The notes beneath the pieces were generated by a model, which saw nothing but the letters and a program-made list of their open reading frames with translations, searched no databases and was not told the DNA's origin. From NCBI GenBank assembly GCA_947594855.1, contig CANQEL010000005.1:62001-126000 (forward strand): DNA of 64,000 nt, written 5' to 3'. The position numbers were made by a program, and so were the translations under genes. The stretch comes from an uncultured Lachnospiraceae bacterium (lineage in GTDB: Bacteria; Bacillota; Clostridia; Lachnospirales; Lachnospiraceae). Below, piece by piece: positions 46,071 to 54,945 of the stretch. Position 1 is the stretch's first letter. Every line of letters starts with the position of its first letter.

Positions 46071-46811
46071 ATGAACAGATTTTATTTTGACAAATGTAAC
46101 ATGTATGATAACGTTATACGCATTGAAGGAAATGATGTTAATCATATAAAAAATGTACTTCGCATGAAACCGGGGGAGCATATAATATGCTGTGACGGCT
46201 GCTGTAATGATTATTATTGTGTTATAGATGGTATTACTTCTGACTGTGTGCTTGCCGGTATAGAAAAAAAGGTAAGAAGCAGCGGGGAACTTAATACTAA
46301 GCTGTATCTTTTTCAGGCGCTTCCAAAACTTGATAAAATGGATTTTATTATTCAGAAAGCTGTTGAGCTTGGGGTATATGAGATTGTTCCCGTTGTGACT
46401 AAGCGATGTGTGGTTAAGATATCGGATAAAAATAAGCAGGAGAAAAAGCTTGCAAGGTGGAGGCTTATAGCTGAATCGGCAGCAAAGCAGTGCGGCCGGG
46501 GAATTATTCCTGATATAAAAGAGCCAATGGTTTTTACGAAAGCGGCAGAATATGCAAAAAAGCTGGAATATAATCTTTTCCCATATGAAAATGCAAAAGG
46601 AATGGAACATGCAAGAATGTGTATGAAAAAGGCTTCGGCTAATACTTCGGTAGGAGTATTTATAGGACCTGAGGGCGGGTATGCAGATGAAGAGGCTGAA
46701 ATGGCAAAAGATATGGGATTTAATATAGTATCGCTCGGAGACCGTATACTCCGTACAGAGACAGCAGGAATGACTGTTTTGTCAATACTGATGTTTCTAA
46801 TATCAGAATAA
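46071..46811 (+). CDS. rsmE: 16S rRNA (uracil-1498-N3)-methyltransferase RsmE
   Basis: A 246-residue SPOUT methyltransferase that modifies U1498 of 16S rRNA. A PUA-like N-terminal domain (MNRFYF to about residue 70, with HIKNVLRMKPGEHI) precedes the knotted domain, with ALPKLDKMDFIIQKAVELGV, IGPEGGYADEE and SLGDRILRTETAGMTVLS. All RsmE motifs are present. It lies 3 bp after murE and 13 bp before the desulfurase gene. Confidence 0.95.
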   Translation: MNRFYFDKCNMYDNVIRIEGNDVNHIKNVLRMKPGEHIICCDGCCNDYYCVIDGITSDCVLAGIEKKVRSSGELNTKLYLFQALPKLDKMDFIIQKAVELGVYEIVPVVTKRCVVKISDKNKQEKKLARWRLIAESAAKQCGRGIIPDIKEPMVFTKAAEYAKKLEYNLFPYENAKGMEHARMCMKKASANTSVGVFIGPEGGYADEEAEMAKDMGFNIVSLGDRILRTETAGMTVLSILMFLISE

Positions 46812-46824
46812 GGTGGTAAAAACA

Positions 46825-47988
46825 ATGCAGGCATATCTGGATAATGCTGCTACAACAAAGGTTATTCCCGAAGTAAGGGATATTATGCTTAAAGTAATGG
46901 AAACGGACTATGCCAATCCGTCTTCAAAACATACTAAAGGCATGGAAGCTGAGCAATATATATCTGATGCGCGGGAAATTATAGCAGGAACGCTTAAATG
47001 TGATTCGCATAATATTATATTTACATCCGGTGGTACGGAGGCGAATAATCAGGCTCTTATAGGAACGGCGCTTGCACATTCAAGAAAAGGCAGGCATATA
47101 ATATCTACCGTATTTGAACACGCTTCGGTGCATGAACCTCTTATATTTCTTGAGAAAACCGGTTATGAAGTTACTTACCTGCCTGTGAATAAAGACGGCG
47201 GGATAGAAGTCGAAAAGCTGTGTGAAGAAATACGTGATGATACGATACTCATATCAGTTATGCTTGTAAATAATGAAATAGGGAGCATATCTGATATAGA
47301 AAATCTTGTAAAAGCAGCAAAAGAGGTAAAACCTGACGTCGTTTTCCATGTAGATGCAATTCAGGGATATGCCAAGGTTGGAATATACCCTGGAAAATGG
47401 AATGTAGATCTTATGTCTGTAAGCGGCCATAAGTTTCATGGACCAAAAGGAACGGGATTTTTATATGCGGCAGACAATGTGAAAATTAATCCGTACATAT
47501 ACGGCGGAGGACAGGAAAAGGGTATGCGCTCAGGAACGGAAAATGTTCCCGGAATAGCCGGTATGGGCAAGGCTGCTGAAATTATGCATAAAAATTATGC
47601 AGAGAATATTTCAAATATGAGAAAAATAAAACAGATACTTATAGATTCACTGCGAAACATAGATGGAGCGCATATAAATGCAAACCCGACGTATTCGGCA
47701 GATACAGGTGCCCCACATATAGTCAGTGTTTCATTTGAAAATGTAAAAAGCGAGGTGCTTTTACATGCGCTTGCTGCCGATGGGGTATATGTATCGTCAG
47801 GCTCAGCATGTTCGTCAAACCATCCGGGGCTTAGCGGAACACTTAAGGCTATAGGGCTTAGCAGTAAGCTTGTGGATTCGACCATAAGATTATCATTATC
47901 ATCGCTTAGCACACAGGATGAAGCGGTATATGCTGCAGATATGATAAAGAAACATATTCCGATATTACGGAAATTCAGAAGTTACTAA
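46825..47988 (+). CDS. Cysteine desulfurase (IscS/NifS family)
   Basis: A 387-residue PLP enzyme taking sulfur from cysteine. The N-terminal AYLDNAATTKV, the PLP Lys in SGHKFHGPKGTGF and the persulfide Cys in SSGSACSSNHPGLS are present; the short loop around that Cys marks class I. Since thiI follows 24 bp downstream, the main sulfur acceptor is probably ThiI (s4U in tRNA), like NifZ in Bacillus. The ATG at 46825 follows AAGGTGG. Confidence 0.94.
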   Translation: MQAYLDNAATTKVIPEVRDIMLKVMETDYANPSSKHTKGMEAEQYISDAREIIAGTLKCDSHNIIFTSGGTEANNQALIGTALAHSRKGRHIISTVFEHASVHEPLIFLEKTGYEVTYLPVNKDGGIEVEKLCEEIRDDTILISVMLVNNEIGSISDIENLVKAAKEVKPDVVFHVDAIQGYAKVGIYPGKWNVDLMSVSGHKFHGPKGTGFLYAADNVKINPYIYGGGQEKGMRSGTENVPGIAGMGKAAEIMHKNYAENISNMRKIKQILIDSLRNIDGAHINANPTYSADTGAPHIVSVSFENVKSEVLLHALAADGVYVSSGSACSSNHPGLSGTLKAIGLSSKLVDSTIRLSLSSLSTQDEAVYAADMIKKHIPILRKFRSY

Positions 47989-48012
47989 GATAGCGAAAGG
48001 CTGGAAATATAT

Positions 48013-49194
48013 ATGTATAAAGCATTTTTGATAAAATATTCAGAAATAGGAATTAAAGGTAAAAACAGATATGTGTTTGAAGATGCCCTGTGCAAAAATA
48101 TAAGTGATGCCCTCAAGAAGGCGGAAGGCGATTTTAAAATATCAAAGGAGCAGGGCAGAATATATATAGAAGCGCTTACCGTATATGATTACGACGAAGT
48201 AATATCAATATTGACAAAAGTGTTTGGAATTGCTGCAATATGCCCTGTTATGCTTGTAGATGATAAAGAATGGGAAAGCGTATGCGCAGCGGCGGTATCG
48301 CATGTAAAAAAGCGTTATGAGGACAGGAATTTTACATTCAAAGTAGAGGCAAAGCGTGGAGATAAAAATTACCCATATACCTCACCTGAGATAGGAAGCA
48401 GGCTTGGGGAGGTCCTTATCAATACATTCCCTGAGATGAAGGTCGACGTACATTCACCGCAGGTAAGGATTACCGTAGAAGTAAGGTCTAAAGTATATAT
48501 CTATTCAGAGAGTATAAAAGGGCTTAACGGGATGCCGGTAGGTACAAGCGGAAAAGCAATGCTTCTTTTGTCGGGCGGTATAGACAGCCCTGTTGCAGGA
48601 TATATGATTGCAAAAAGGGGTGTAAAACTTGCAGCCGTGTATTTCCATGCGCCGCCTTATACAAGTGAACGCGCCAAAAAGAAAGTCGTAAGCCTTGCAA
48701 AGAAAATTGCGGTATATGCAGGAAGCATACGCCTGTATACAATTAATTTTACTGAAATACAGATGGCAATATATGAAAAATGTCCACATGATGAGCTTAC
48801 AATTATTATGCGCAGATATATGATGAGAATTGCAGAGGAGCTTGCAAAGAGGGAAGAATGTCTTGGACTTATTACCGGAGAAAGTATAGGTCAGGTAGCC
48901 AGCCAGACGATGCACAGCCTTCTTTGTACCAATGACGTATGTACTCTTCCAGTATATAGGCCTCTTATTGCATTTGATAAGCAGGATATAGTTGAAATAT
49001 CCCAGAAGATAGATACGTTTGAAACTTCAATACTTCCATACGAGGACTGCTGTACTATATTTGTTGCAAAACATCCTGTTACAAAACCGAATCTTAATGT
49101 TATCAGAAAGTCGGAGACAAAACTTGAGGAAATAATAGATGATATGATTCAGCGTGCTTATGATACTATGGAAATAGAAGATATGGAAATATAG
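48013..49194 (+). CDS. thiI: tRNA 4-thiouridine synthase ThiI
   Basis: A 393-residue enzyme that installs 4-thiouridine at tRNA position 8. An N-terminal ferredoxin-like part and THUMP domain (about 60-165) precede the PP-loop ATP pyrophosphatase domain with LLLSGGIDSPVAGYM. The rhodanese domain of E. coli ThiI is absent, as in most Firmicutes, so the persulfide must come straight from the desulfurase encoded just upstream. A cysteine pair in YEDCCTIF near the C-terminus may receive it. Confidence 0.95.
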   Translation: MYKAFLIKYSEIGIKGKNRYVFEDALCKNISDALKKAEGDFKISKEQGRIYIEALTVYDYDEVISILTKVFGIAAICPVMLVDDKEWESVCAAAVSHVKKRYEDRNFTFKVEAKRGDKNYPYTSPEIGSRLGEVLINTFPEMKVDVHSPQVRITVEVRSKVYIYSESIKGLNGMPVGTSGKAMLLLSGGIDSPVAGYMIAKRGVKLAAVYFHAPPYTSERAKKKVVSLAKKIAVYAGSIRLYTINFTEIQMAIYEKCPHDELTIIMRRYMMRIAEELAKREECLGLITGESIGQVASQTMHSLLCTNDVCTLPVYRPLIAFDKQDIVEISQKIDTFETSILPYEDCCTIFVAKHPVTKPNLNVIRKSETKLEEIIDDMIQRAYDTMEIEDMEI

Positions 49195-49214
49195 GAAATG
49201 CGGATATGAAGATA

Positions 49215-49285
49215 ATATAAGAGAGCTGATATCGAATGTGTATGTATGCTGTCAGCAGTAATCCGAAACCAACTCTCTATATTTT
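49215..49285 (+). terminator. Long hairpin after thiI, likely terminator
   Basis: ATATAAGAGAG (49215-49225) pairs with CTCTCTATAT (49273-49282) with one bulge, then TTTTG. The loop can form an inner CTGA/TCAG stem. It separates thiI from the convergent HPr gene. Confidence 0.5.
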
Positions 49286-49313
49286 GTCCGCTGCGTATTA
49301 ATGATTAGATAAA

Positions 49314-49547
49314 TTAATTGATGATATATGGCTCAAGCATCTTCAGGACTTCGTTAATGTTGTCTTCACTGTGAATGCTCAAATCAATATCTTTTGAGAG
49401 GTCAAGACTGAATATGCCCATTATGGATTTTGCATCAATAACGTATCTTCCTGATATCAGGTCAAAATCGCAATCAAATTTGGCAACATCATTGACAAAA
49501 GATTTAACCTTATCGATAGAGTTTAAAGAAATTTTAACAGTAGTCAT
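49314..49547 (-). CDS. HPr-like (Crh-like) protein lacking the active-site histidine
   Basis: A 77-residue HPr-fold protein. The regulatory serine region is intact as DAKSIMGIFSL (Ser41, matching Ser46 of HPr). Aligning on that block places Ser10 where HPr has the phospho-accepting His15, and Asp12 where Arg17 is conserved. It cannot therefore relay phosphate from enzyme I, and by analogy with Crh may act only through Ser phosphorylation in carbon catabolite control. A GGAGG site precedes the ATG, and the gene is a single unit with its own promoter. Confidence 0.85.
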   Translation of the reverse strand: MTTVKISLNSIDKVKSFVNDVAKFDCDFDLISGRYVIDAKSIMGIFSLDLSKDIDLSIHSEDNINEVLKMLEPYIIN

Positions 49548-49584
49548 AATAGTACCTCCTATATAATTTTTATATGTACTTATA

Positions 49585-49612
49585 ATAGTAGCACATAAAG
49601 TATAAAAGTCAA
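49585..49612 (-). promoter_or_regulatory. Predicted promoter for the HPr-like gene
   Basis: On the minus strand, TTGACT (49607-49612), 16-bp spacer ending TGC, TACTAT (49585-49590). Confidence 0.55.
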
Positions 49613-49640
49613 TAAAATTTTTGAAAAGTTAGGAGTTGTT

Positions 49641-51005
49641 TTGTGTAAAATGAATGTAAAAAACAACTGTATTGCATTTATGACACTTGGATGTAAGGTA
49701 AATCAGTATGAGACCGGAAAACTTATAGGGCAGTTTGAAAATGCAGGTTTTAAAATTGTTCCATTCGATACGGAAGCAGATATATATGTGGTGAATACAT
49801 GTACGGTAACCAATATTGCAGACCGTAAGTCAAGAAAGATGCTCCACCGGGCAAAACGTCTTAATGATAAAGCGGTGGTAGTTGCGCTTGGATGTATGGC
49901 AGAGGCAGATGCAAATGCTCTTAAAGAGGATAACAGCATTGATTTGGTAATAGGTAACAGTGATAAAGCAGATGCTTTTAATATAATTATGAAATATATA
50001 GAAGCTCTGAATGAAAATACGGATATTACAGCAACGGATAAAAGTTGTGGAAGTAACAGCGGTATTTTCAGAGAACATACGCGCGCATATATTAAGGTAC
50101 AGGATGGCTGTAACCAGTTCTGTACTTACTGCAGGATTCCATATGTACGGGGCAGGCTTAAAAGCAGGAGTATGCATGACGTGTATGATGAAGCGTGTGA
50201 ACTTGCCAAAAAAGGTTACAGGGAGATTGTTATAACAGGAATACACTTATCATCCTACGGTGTGGATATGACAGATTGCAAAAGCTTCATAGAACTTCGC
50301 GGGAAGCCGTTATATGAGCTTATATTAAAACTTTCTGGCATACAGGGCATAGACAGGATAAGGCTTGGTTCACTTGAACCCCGTATAATAACTGAAGAGT
50401 TTGCAGGCAGTATTTCAAAGATAAATAAACTCTGTCCGCATTTCCATCTGTCGCTCCAAAGTGGGTGTGATTCCACTCTTTCACGAATGAAAAGAAAATA
50501 TACGACTAAAGAGTATAATAATGCGGTAGATTTACTGAGAAAATATTATGTAATGCCGGCTGTGACGACTGATATTATTGTAGGATTTCCGGGTGAAACG
50601 GATGAAGAGTTTGAAACAAGCTTAAGATATGCTAAGACGATAGGTTTTTCTTCTATGCATGTGTTTAAGTACTCTAAAAGGGATGGTACGGTTGCTGCAG
50701 GTATGAACGGACAGATAAATGAGAATATTAAAAATAAGAGAGCGGCAGAAATGGCGGAAATGGCAGACTGCCTTATGAAAGAATATGAGAAGAATTTTAT
50801 CGGACATAATGAGGAGTGCCTTGTTGAAGAAGTTATATATATTGACGGCAGGAGATATTATTCAGGACATAATGAAAGATACATAAAACTGGTGTTTGAA
50901 TGTGATACGAGGGAAGATGTATTTGTGAATGAAATTGTAAGCGTTGTGCCGCAAAAAATATATGATGACGGAACAATGCTGTGCAGTTATAAAAAACCTT
51001 GCTAA
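49641..51005 (+). CDS. mtaB: tRNA t6A37 methylthiotransferase MtaB
   Basis: A 454-residue radical-SAM enzyme that converts t6A37 to ms2t6A in tRNA. The N-terminal UPF0004 domain shows three cluster-binding cysteines (TLGCKVNQYE, VNTCTVTN, ALGCMAEAD). The radical-SAM core has CNQFCTYCRIPYVRG with CxxxCxxC, and a TRAM-like RNA domain ends the protein. The GCKVNQ spelling favours MtaB over MiaB. TTG 49641 has AGGAG 5 bases upstream; the ATG at 49650 is an alternative. Confidence 0.93.
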   Translation: MCKMNVKNNCIAFMTLGCKVNQYETGKLIGQFENAGFKIVPFDTEADIYVVNTCTVTNIADRKSRKMLHRAKRLNDKAVVVALGCMAEADANALKEDNSIDLVIGNSDKADAFNIIMKYIEALNENTDITATDKSCGSNSGIFREHTRAYIKVQDGCNQFCTYCRIPYVRGRLKSRSMHDVYDEACELAKKGYREIVITGIHLSSYGVDMTDCKSFIELRGKPLYELILKLSGIQGIDRIRLGSLEPRIITEEFAGSISKINKLCPHFHLSLQSGCDSTLSRMKRKYTTKEYNNAVDLLRKYYVMPAVTTDIIVGFPGETDEEFETSLRYAKTIGFSSMHVFKYSKRDGTVAAGMNGQINENIKNKRAAEMAEMADCLMKEYEKNFIGHNEECLVEEVIYIDGRRYYSGHNERYIKLVFECDTREDVFVNEIVSVVPQKIYDDGTMLCSYKKPC

Positions 51006-51067
51006 ATTCAGTGCAATATATTAATATATAATACAGGAACCGCTATGTTATAAGGAAGTGATAAATA

Positions 51068-51334
51068 GTGCAGGAAATTCATAATACACAGTTTATTAAA
51101 GTACAGAGAAAACAGGAGTATCAGGTATCGGATGTTATTGAATCCGTATACGAGGCGTTAAAAGAAAAAGGATACAATCCGGTAAGCCAGATTGTAGGTT
51201 ATATTATGTCAGGTGATCCGACATATATAACAAGCCATAATGGCGCCAGAAGTCTAATCATGCGTGCCGAGCGTGACGAGATTATTGAGATGCTTCTGGA
51301 GCACTATATTAAAAATGAGCTTGAAAGCGAATAA
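51068..51334 (+). CDS. ireB: IreB family regulatory phosphoprotein
   Basis: An 88-residue protein of the IreB (DUF965, UPF0297, YrzL) family, a substrate of PASTA-type Ser/Thr kinases that affects cell-wall stress resistance in Enterococcus. Family sequence VSDVIESVYEALKEKGYNPVSQIVGY and SGDPTYITSHNGAR is clear. The GTG start at 51068 follows AAGGAAGTG. The ireB-ruvX-DUF1292 order matches Bacillus yrzL-yrrK-yrzB. Confidence 0.94.
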   Translation: MQEIHNTQFIKVQRKQEYQVSDVIESVYEALKEKGYNPVSQIVGYIMSGDPTYITSHNGARSLIMRAERDEIIEMLLEHYIKNELESE

Positions 51335-51338
51335 TAAA

Positions 51339-51761
51339 ATGAGAGTACTGGGTCTTGATTATGGTGCCAAAACTGTGGGGGTTGCTGTCAGTGACGAGCT
51401 TATGATGACTGCACAGGCGCTTGAAACCATTCCGCGTGACAGGGAAAATAAAATAAGACATACGCTTGCAAGGATAAAGGATATATGTGATAAATATGAT
51501 GTAGAAAAGATAGTGCTGGGTTATCCTAAAAATATGGATAATTCAATTGGGGAGCAGGCAGTTAAGACAGAACTCTTTATGGCTGAGCTTAAAAAACGCA
51601 CGGGACTGGAAGTTATACTGTGGGATGAGAGGCTTACGTCGGTTTCTGCATCAAAAATTCTTGATGAGGGCGGAGTAAAGGGACAATATGAACGAAAGAA
51701 GGTCATTGATAAGATTGCGGCGGCAATTATTCTTGAGAACTACCTTAGCAGCCTGAAATAA
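51339..51761 (+). CDS. ruvX: Holliday junction resolvase-like protein / pre-16S rRNA nuclease (RuvX, YqgF)
   Basis: A 140-residue RNase H-fold protein. The N-terminal VLGLDYGAKTVGVAVSD carries the first catalytic Asp. LGYPKNMDNS and LWDERLTSVSA supply the other acidic residues, and GVKGQYERKKVIDKIAA is the family C-terminus. In E. coli the homologue trims the 16S 5' end; a recombination role is also proposed. The start ATG 51339 lies 4 bp after ireB; a longer frame overlaps ireB without support. Confidence 0.94.
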   Translation: MRVLGLDYGAKTVGVAVSDELMMTAQALETIPRDRENKIRHTLARIKDICDKYDVEKIVLGYPKNMDNSIGEQAVKTELFMAELKKRTGLEVILWDERLTSVSASKILDEGGVKGQYERKKVIDKIAAAIILENYLSSLK

Positions 51762-51780
51762 ATGTAATGGAGGATATGAT

Positions 51781-52041
51781 ATGTTTGATACAATAACGGT
51801 ATATAATGATGACGGAGAAGAAGCAGAGTTTTATGTACTTGAGCAGACGCAGATTAATGGTTCAACATATCTTCTTGCTACTGAGGATGAATATGGCGAT
51901 GAAGCGGAAGCGTGGGTATTTAAACAGGTAGGAACGGATGAAAATGAAGTATATTATGAAACGATAGATGATGAAGATGAGCTTGAAGCAGTTGCGGGTG
52001 TATTTGAAGAACTTTTGGAAGACTATGATATTGAATTATAA
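51781..52041 (+). CDS. DUF1292 family protein (YrzB-like)
   Basis: An 86-residue very acidic protein of the DUF1292 family. Conserved sequence ITVYNDDGEEAEFYVLEQTQINGSTYLLA and AWVFKQV is seen, with an Asp/Glu-rich end. Function unknown; it follows ireB and ruvX in most Firmicutes. It lies 19 bp after ruvX with a GGAGG site. Confidence 0.9.
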   Translation: MFDTITVYNDDGEEAEFYVLEQTQINGSTYLLATEDEYGDEAEAWVFKQVGTDENEVYYETIDDEDELEAVAGVFEELLEDYDIEL

Positions 52042-52155
52042 TTAAAATTATTAAAATAAAACACATCGAAATATATCTGATTTGCCTCAATGTACTAAAA
52101 GTTATTGTGGGAATTGGATTTAGTGCGGTGTGAATATTTATGCGGAGGTGTTTTT

Positions 52156-53826
52156 TTGAAAATAAAAAAAGAATCAGGAAAGTCGGTTAAAATCATTCCG
52201 CTTGGAGGACTTGAACAGATAGGAATGAACATTACGGCTTTTGAAACTGAGTCTGCCATTATTGTTGTGGACTGTGGTTTGTCATTTCCTGATGATGATA
52301 TGTTAGGAATTGATATGGTAATACCTGACGTTACTTATCTGAAGGATAATATTGAAAAAGTGAAAGGATTTATAATTACGCATGGGCATGAGGATCATAT
52401 AGGCGCCCTGCCATATGTAATTAAAGAAATAAATGCGCCTATATATGCTACTAAGCTTACAATGGGAATCATAGAGAATAAATTCCGTGAGCATGGAATT
52501 ATGAATATTGTAAGAAGGAAAGTTATATCTTATGGGCAGTCAATTAATCTTGGAGATTTCAGAATTGAGTTTGTAAGGACAAATCATAGTATAGCTGATG
52601 CGGCTGCGCTTGCAATTACTACACCGGCAGGCATACTTTTCCACACAGGGGATTTTAAGATTGATTATACGCCTGTATTTGGTGAAATGATAGATTTGCA
52701 GAGAATTGCAGAAATAGGTAAAAAGGGAGTGCTTGCTCTTTTATGTGACAGTACCAATATAATGAAACCCGGATTTACAATGTCAGAACGAACTGTTGGA
52801 AGGACATTTGACGCTATTTTTGCAGATCAGAGTGATAACAGAATTATAGTAGCTACATTTGCATCTAACGTGGACCGTGTACAGCAGATTATTAATTCTG
52901 CAAAAAGATATAACAGGAAGGTTGTCATAGAAGGCAGGAGCATGATAAATATTATCAGTACTGCAATAGAGCTGGGGTATCTTGATGTTCCGGATTCAAT
53001 TATAATAGATATTGAAGAGCTTAAAAACTATACTGATGACCAGATAGTTATTATAACTACGGGAAGCCAGGGAGAGGCTATGGCTGCGCTTTCAAGAATG
53101 GCTGCATCCATACACAAAAAACTTTATATAAAACCCGGTGACACTGTAATATTCAGTTCAACTCCTATACCCGGAAATGAAAAATCGGTATCTAAAGTTA
53201 TTAATGAGCTTTCACAGCTTGGCGCTAATGTAATTGTCCAGGATACCCATGTATCAGGGCATGCGTGTCAGGAGGAAGTAAAACTTATATATGCTCTTAC
53301 AAAACCTAAATATGCGGTACCGGTGCACGGAGAATACAGGCATCTTAAAGTACATGCCCAGCTTGCAAAGGAAATGGGCGTTGCAAAAGAGAATGTGTTT
53401 ATACTTGAATCCGGAAATGTGCTTGAGCTTAATGAAGAAAAAGGAAAGATTGTTGATAACGTACCTGCAGGCGGAGTGCTGGTTGACGGGCTTGGAGTAG
53501 GTGACGTTGGAAATATAGTACTTCGTGACAGACAGCTTTTATCTGAGAATGGTCTTATAATTATAGTTGTGACACTTGAAAAAGGAAGTAATCAGGTGCT
53601 TGCAGGACCTGATATAGTTTCAAGGGGCTTTGTGTATGTAAGGGAATCGGAAAACCTTATGGAGGAAGCCAGGGAAGTTGTGGATATAGTAATAGACAAA
53701 TGTCTGGGCAACAACATAACTGACTGGGGCAAGATAAAAGTTGAAATAAGGGATACGCTTGGTGATTTTATACGAAGGAAAACAATGCGTAACCCGATGA
53801 TACTGCCAATCATAATGGAATGTTAG
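52156..53826 (+). CDS. rnj: Ribonuclease J
   Basis: A 556-residue metallo-beta-lactamase/beta-CASP nuclease with endonuclease and 5'-3' exonuclease activity in mRNA decay and rRNA maturation. The zinc motif HGHEDHIGALPY begins at about residue 76. Further motifs are HTGDFKID, SDSTN-like CDSTNIM, the beta-CASP TTGSQGE and VHGEYRHL. A C-terminal dimerisation domain follows. The start is TTG 52156, six bases after GGAGGT; a longer frame from 52105 contains that site. No second RNase J gene is in the window. Confidence 0.94.
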   Translation: MKIKKESGKSVKIIPLGGLEQIGMNITAFETESAIIVVDCGLSFPDDDMLGIDMVIPDVTYLKDNIEKVKGFIITHGHEDHIGALPYVIKEINAPIYATKLTMGIIENKFREHGIMNIVRRKVISYGQSINLGDFRIEFVRTNHSIADAAALAITTPAGILFHTGDFKIDYTPVFGEMIDLQRIAEIGKKGVLALLCDSTNIMKPGFTMSERTVGRTFDAIFADQSDNRIIVATFASNVDRVQQIINSAKRYNRKVVIEGRSMINIISTAIELGYLDVPDSIIIDIEELKNYTDDQIVIITTGSQGEAMAALSRMAASIHKKLYIKPGDTVIFSSTPIPGNEKSVSKVINELSQLGANVIVQDTHVSGHACQEEVKLIYALTKPKYAVPVHGEYRHLKVHAQLAKEMGVAKENVFILESGNVLELNEEKGKIVDNVPAGGVLVDGLGVGDVGNIVLRDRQLLSENGLIIIVVTLEKGSNQVLAGPDIVSRGFVYVRESENLMEEAREVVDIVIDKCLGNNITDWGKIKVEIRDTLGDFIRRKTMRNPMILPIIMEC

Positions 53827-53845
53827 TAATAAAAGAGGTGTAAGC

Positions 53846-54259
53846 ATGGCTGGTTCGCAGAGAGCAGTGCTCGGTGGAGTGAAAGTTATATTCAGTATAA
53901 TACTAAGCCTGATATTTTACGGACTTATTATTTTTGCAGTATCAAGGCTGTGTATACAAACGTATAATTTCGGATATCAGATATTCGGAAGTGTATCAGC
54001 TGATGAAGCGCCCGGTACAGATGTGGATTTTACGGTAAATGAGGGTGAAGCTACTATGTCAGTAGCTTCGCGCCTTGAATATAACAGGCTCATTGTAAAT
54101 AAATATTCTTTTTATATACGTGCGCAGATTAATGCGCAGGGAAGTGACGGCTCTGTAATTATGCCTGGTACATATGAATTGAATACAAGCATGAATTACG
54201 AAGAAATACTGAACATAATTACGAATAGCGCATCAGAAAAAGAGGAAGGTGCGCAATGA
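53846..54259 (+). CDS. Short MltG/YceG-like membrane protein without catalytic domain
   Basis: A 137-residue protein with one membrane helix (about 12-35) and an extracellular part resembling the N-terminal LysM-like segment of the endolytic transglycosylase MltG: VNEGEATMSVASRLEYNRLIVNKYSFYIRA and IMPGTYELNTSMNYEEILNII. Full MltG is about 330-400 residues with a catalytic Glu domain, and none of that is present. The frame ends cleanly and overlaps the next ATG, so it looks like a genuine short protein rather than a broken gene. Possible partner of a full MltG elsewhere. Confidence 0.75.
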   Translation: MAGSQRAVLGGVKVIFSIILSLIFYGLIIFAVSRLCIQTYNFGYQIFGSVSADEAPGTDVDFTVNEGEATMSVASRLEYNRLIVNKYSFYIRAQINAQGSDGSVIMPGTYELNTSMNYEEILNIITNSASEKEEGAQ

Positions 54260-54282
54260 AGTACAAATATAACGGAGGCATA

Positions 54283-54924
54283 ATGGATGAACGCATGGAA
54301 GTGTTCCTTGAAACATTTTCCGAGGAGCTTCCTGAATATCTTAATGAGATTGCGCTTAAAGCCCAAATGGAACATGTTCCGGTAATAAGACGACTTACAG
54401 GCGGTGTACTGGTATTTTTCCTTAAAGCATTTGCTGTAAAAAATGTACTGGAAATAGGAACCGCTGTAGGCTATTCAGCCCTATACATGGCAGAGGGGAA
54501 AAAAGATATTGTTATTGATACTATTGAAAAAGTACCAAAAAGAGCGGCGCAGGCCAGAAAGAATTTTGAAAAATATGACAAAAGAGAATGCATTAACCTA
54601 ATTGAAGGTGATGCATTAAAGATTTTAAAAGAACTTTCAGACAATCAAAAAAAATATGATTTTATTTTTGTTGATGCTTCTAAGGGACAGTATAAGGTAT
54701 TTGCGGAATATGCCCTGACGCTTCTTAATCGTGGCGGTATAATGGTAACTGACAATGTAATGCAGGAGGGCGAGGTGCTTGAATCCAGGTATGCTGTTGT
54801 AAGGAGAAATCGTACAATACATACGCGTATGAGGGAATACCTTTATGATATTACCCATTCAGATGACTGGAATACCATAATTCTGCCGGTTGGTGATGGA
54901 ATTGCAGTCAGTGTAAAAATATAA
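54283..54924 (+). CDS. trmR: tRNA 5-hydroxyuridine methyltransferase TrmR-like (O-methyltransferase)
   Basis: A 213-residue class I SAM O-methyltransferase of the YrrM type. SAM motifs: VLEIGTAVGYSALYMA, then IDTIEK and FIFVDASKGQY. The Bacillus homologue makes 5-methoxyuridine at the wobble position from 5-hydroxyuridine. The U32 gene next door would supply that hydroxyl, which supports the call. The start is 54283 (GGAGG close by, 4-base gap); ATG 54256, overlapping the previous stop, is a real alternative adding 9 residues. Confidence 0.85.
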   Translation: MDERMEVFLETFSEELPEYLNEIALKAQMEHVPVIRRLTGGVLVFFLKAFAVKNVLEIGTAVGYSALYMAEGKKDIVIDTIEKVPKRAAQARKNFEKYDKRECINLIEGDALKILKELSDNQKKYDFIFVDASKGQYKVFAEYALTLLNRGGIMVTDNVMQEGEVLESRYAVVRRNRTIHTRMREYLYDITHSDDWNTIILPVGDGIAVSVKI

Positions 54925-54945
54925 AGTATTTTATGAAAGAGGGGT

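Noticed and set aside
45960..46610. 216-residue minus-strand open frame opposite rsmE
   Set aside because: Antisense of a fully motif-supported gene, no ribosome site or family pattern.
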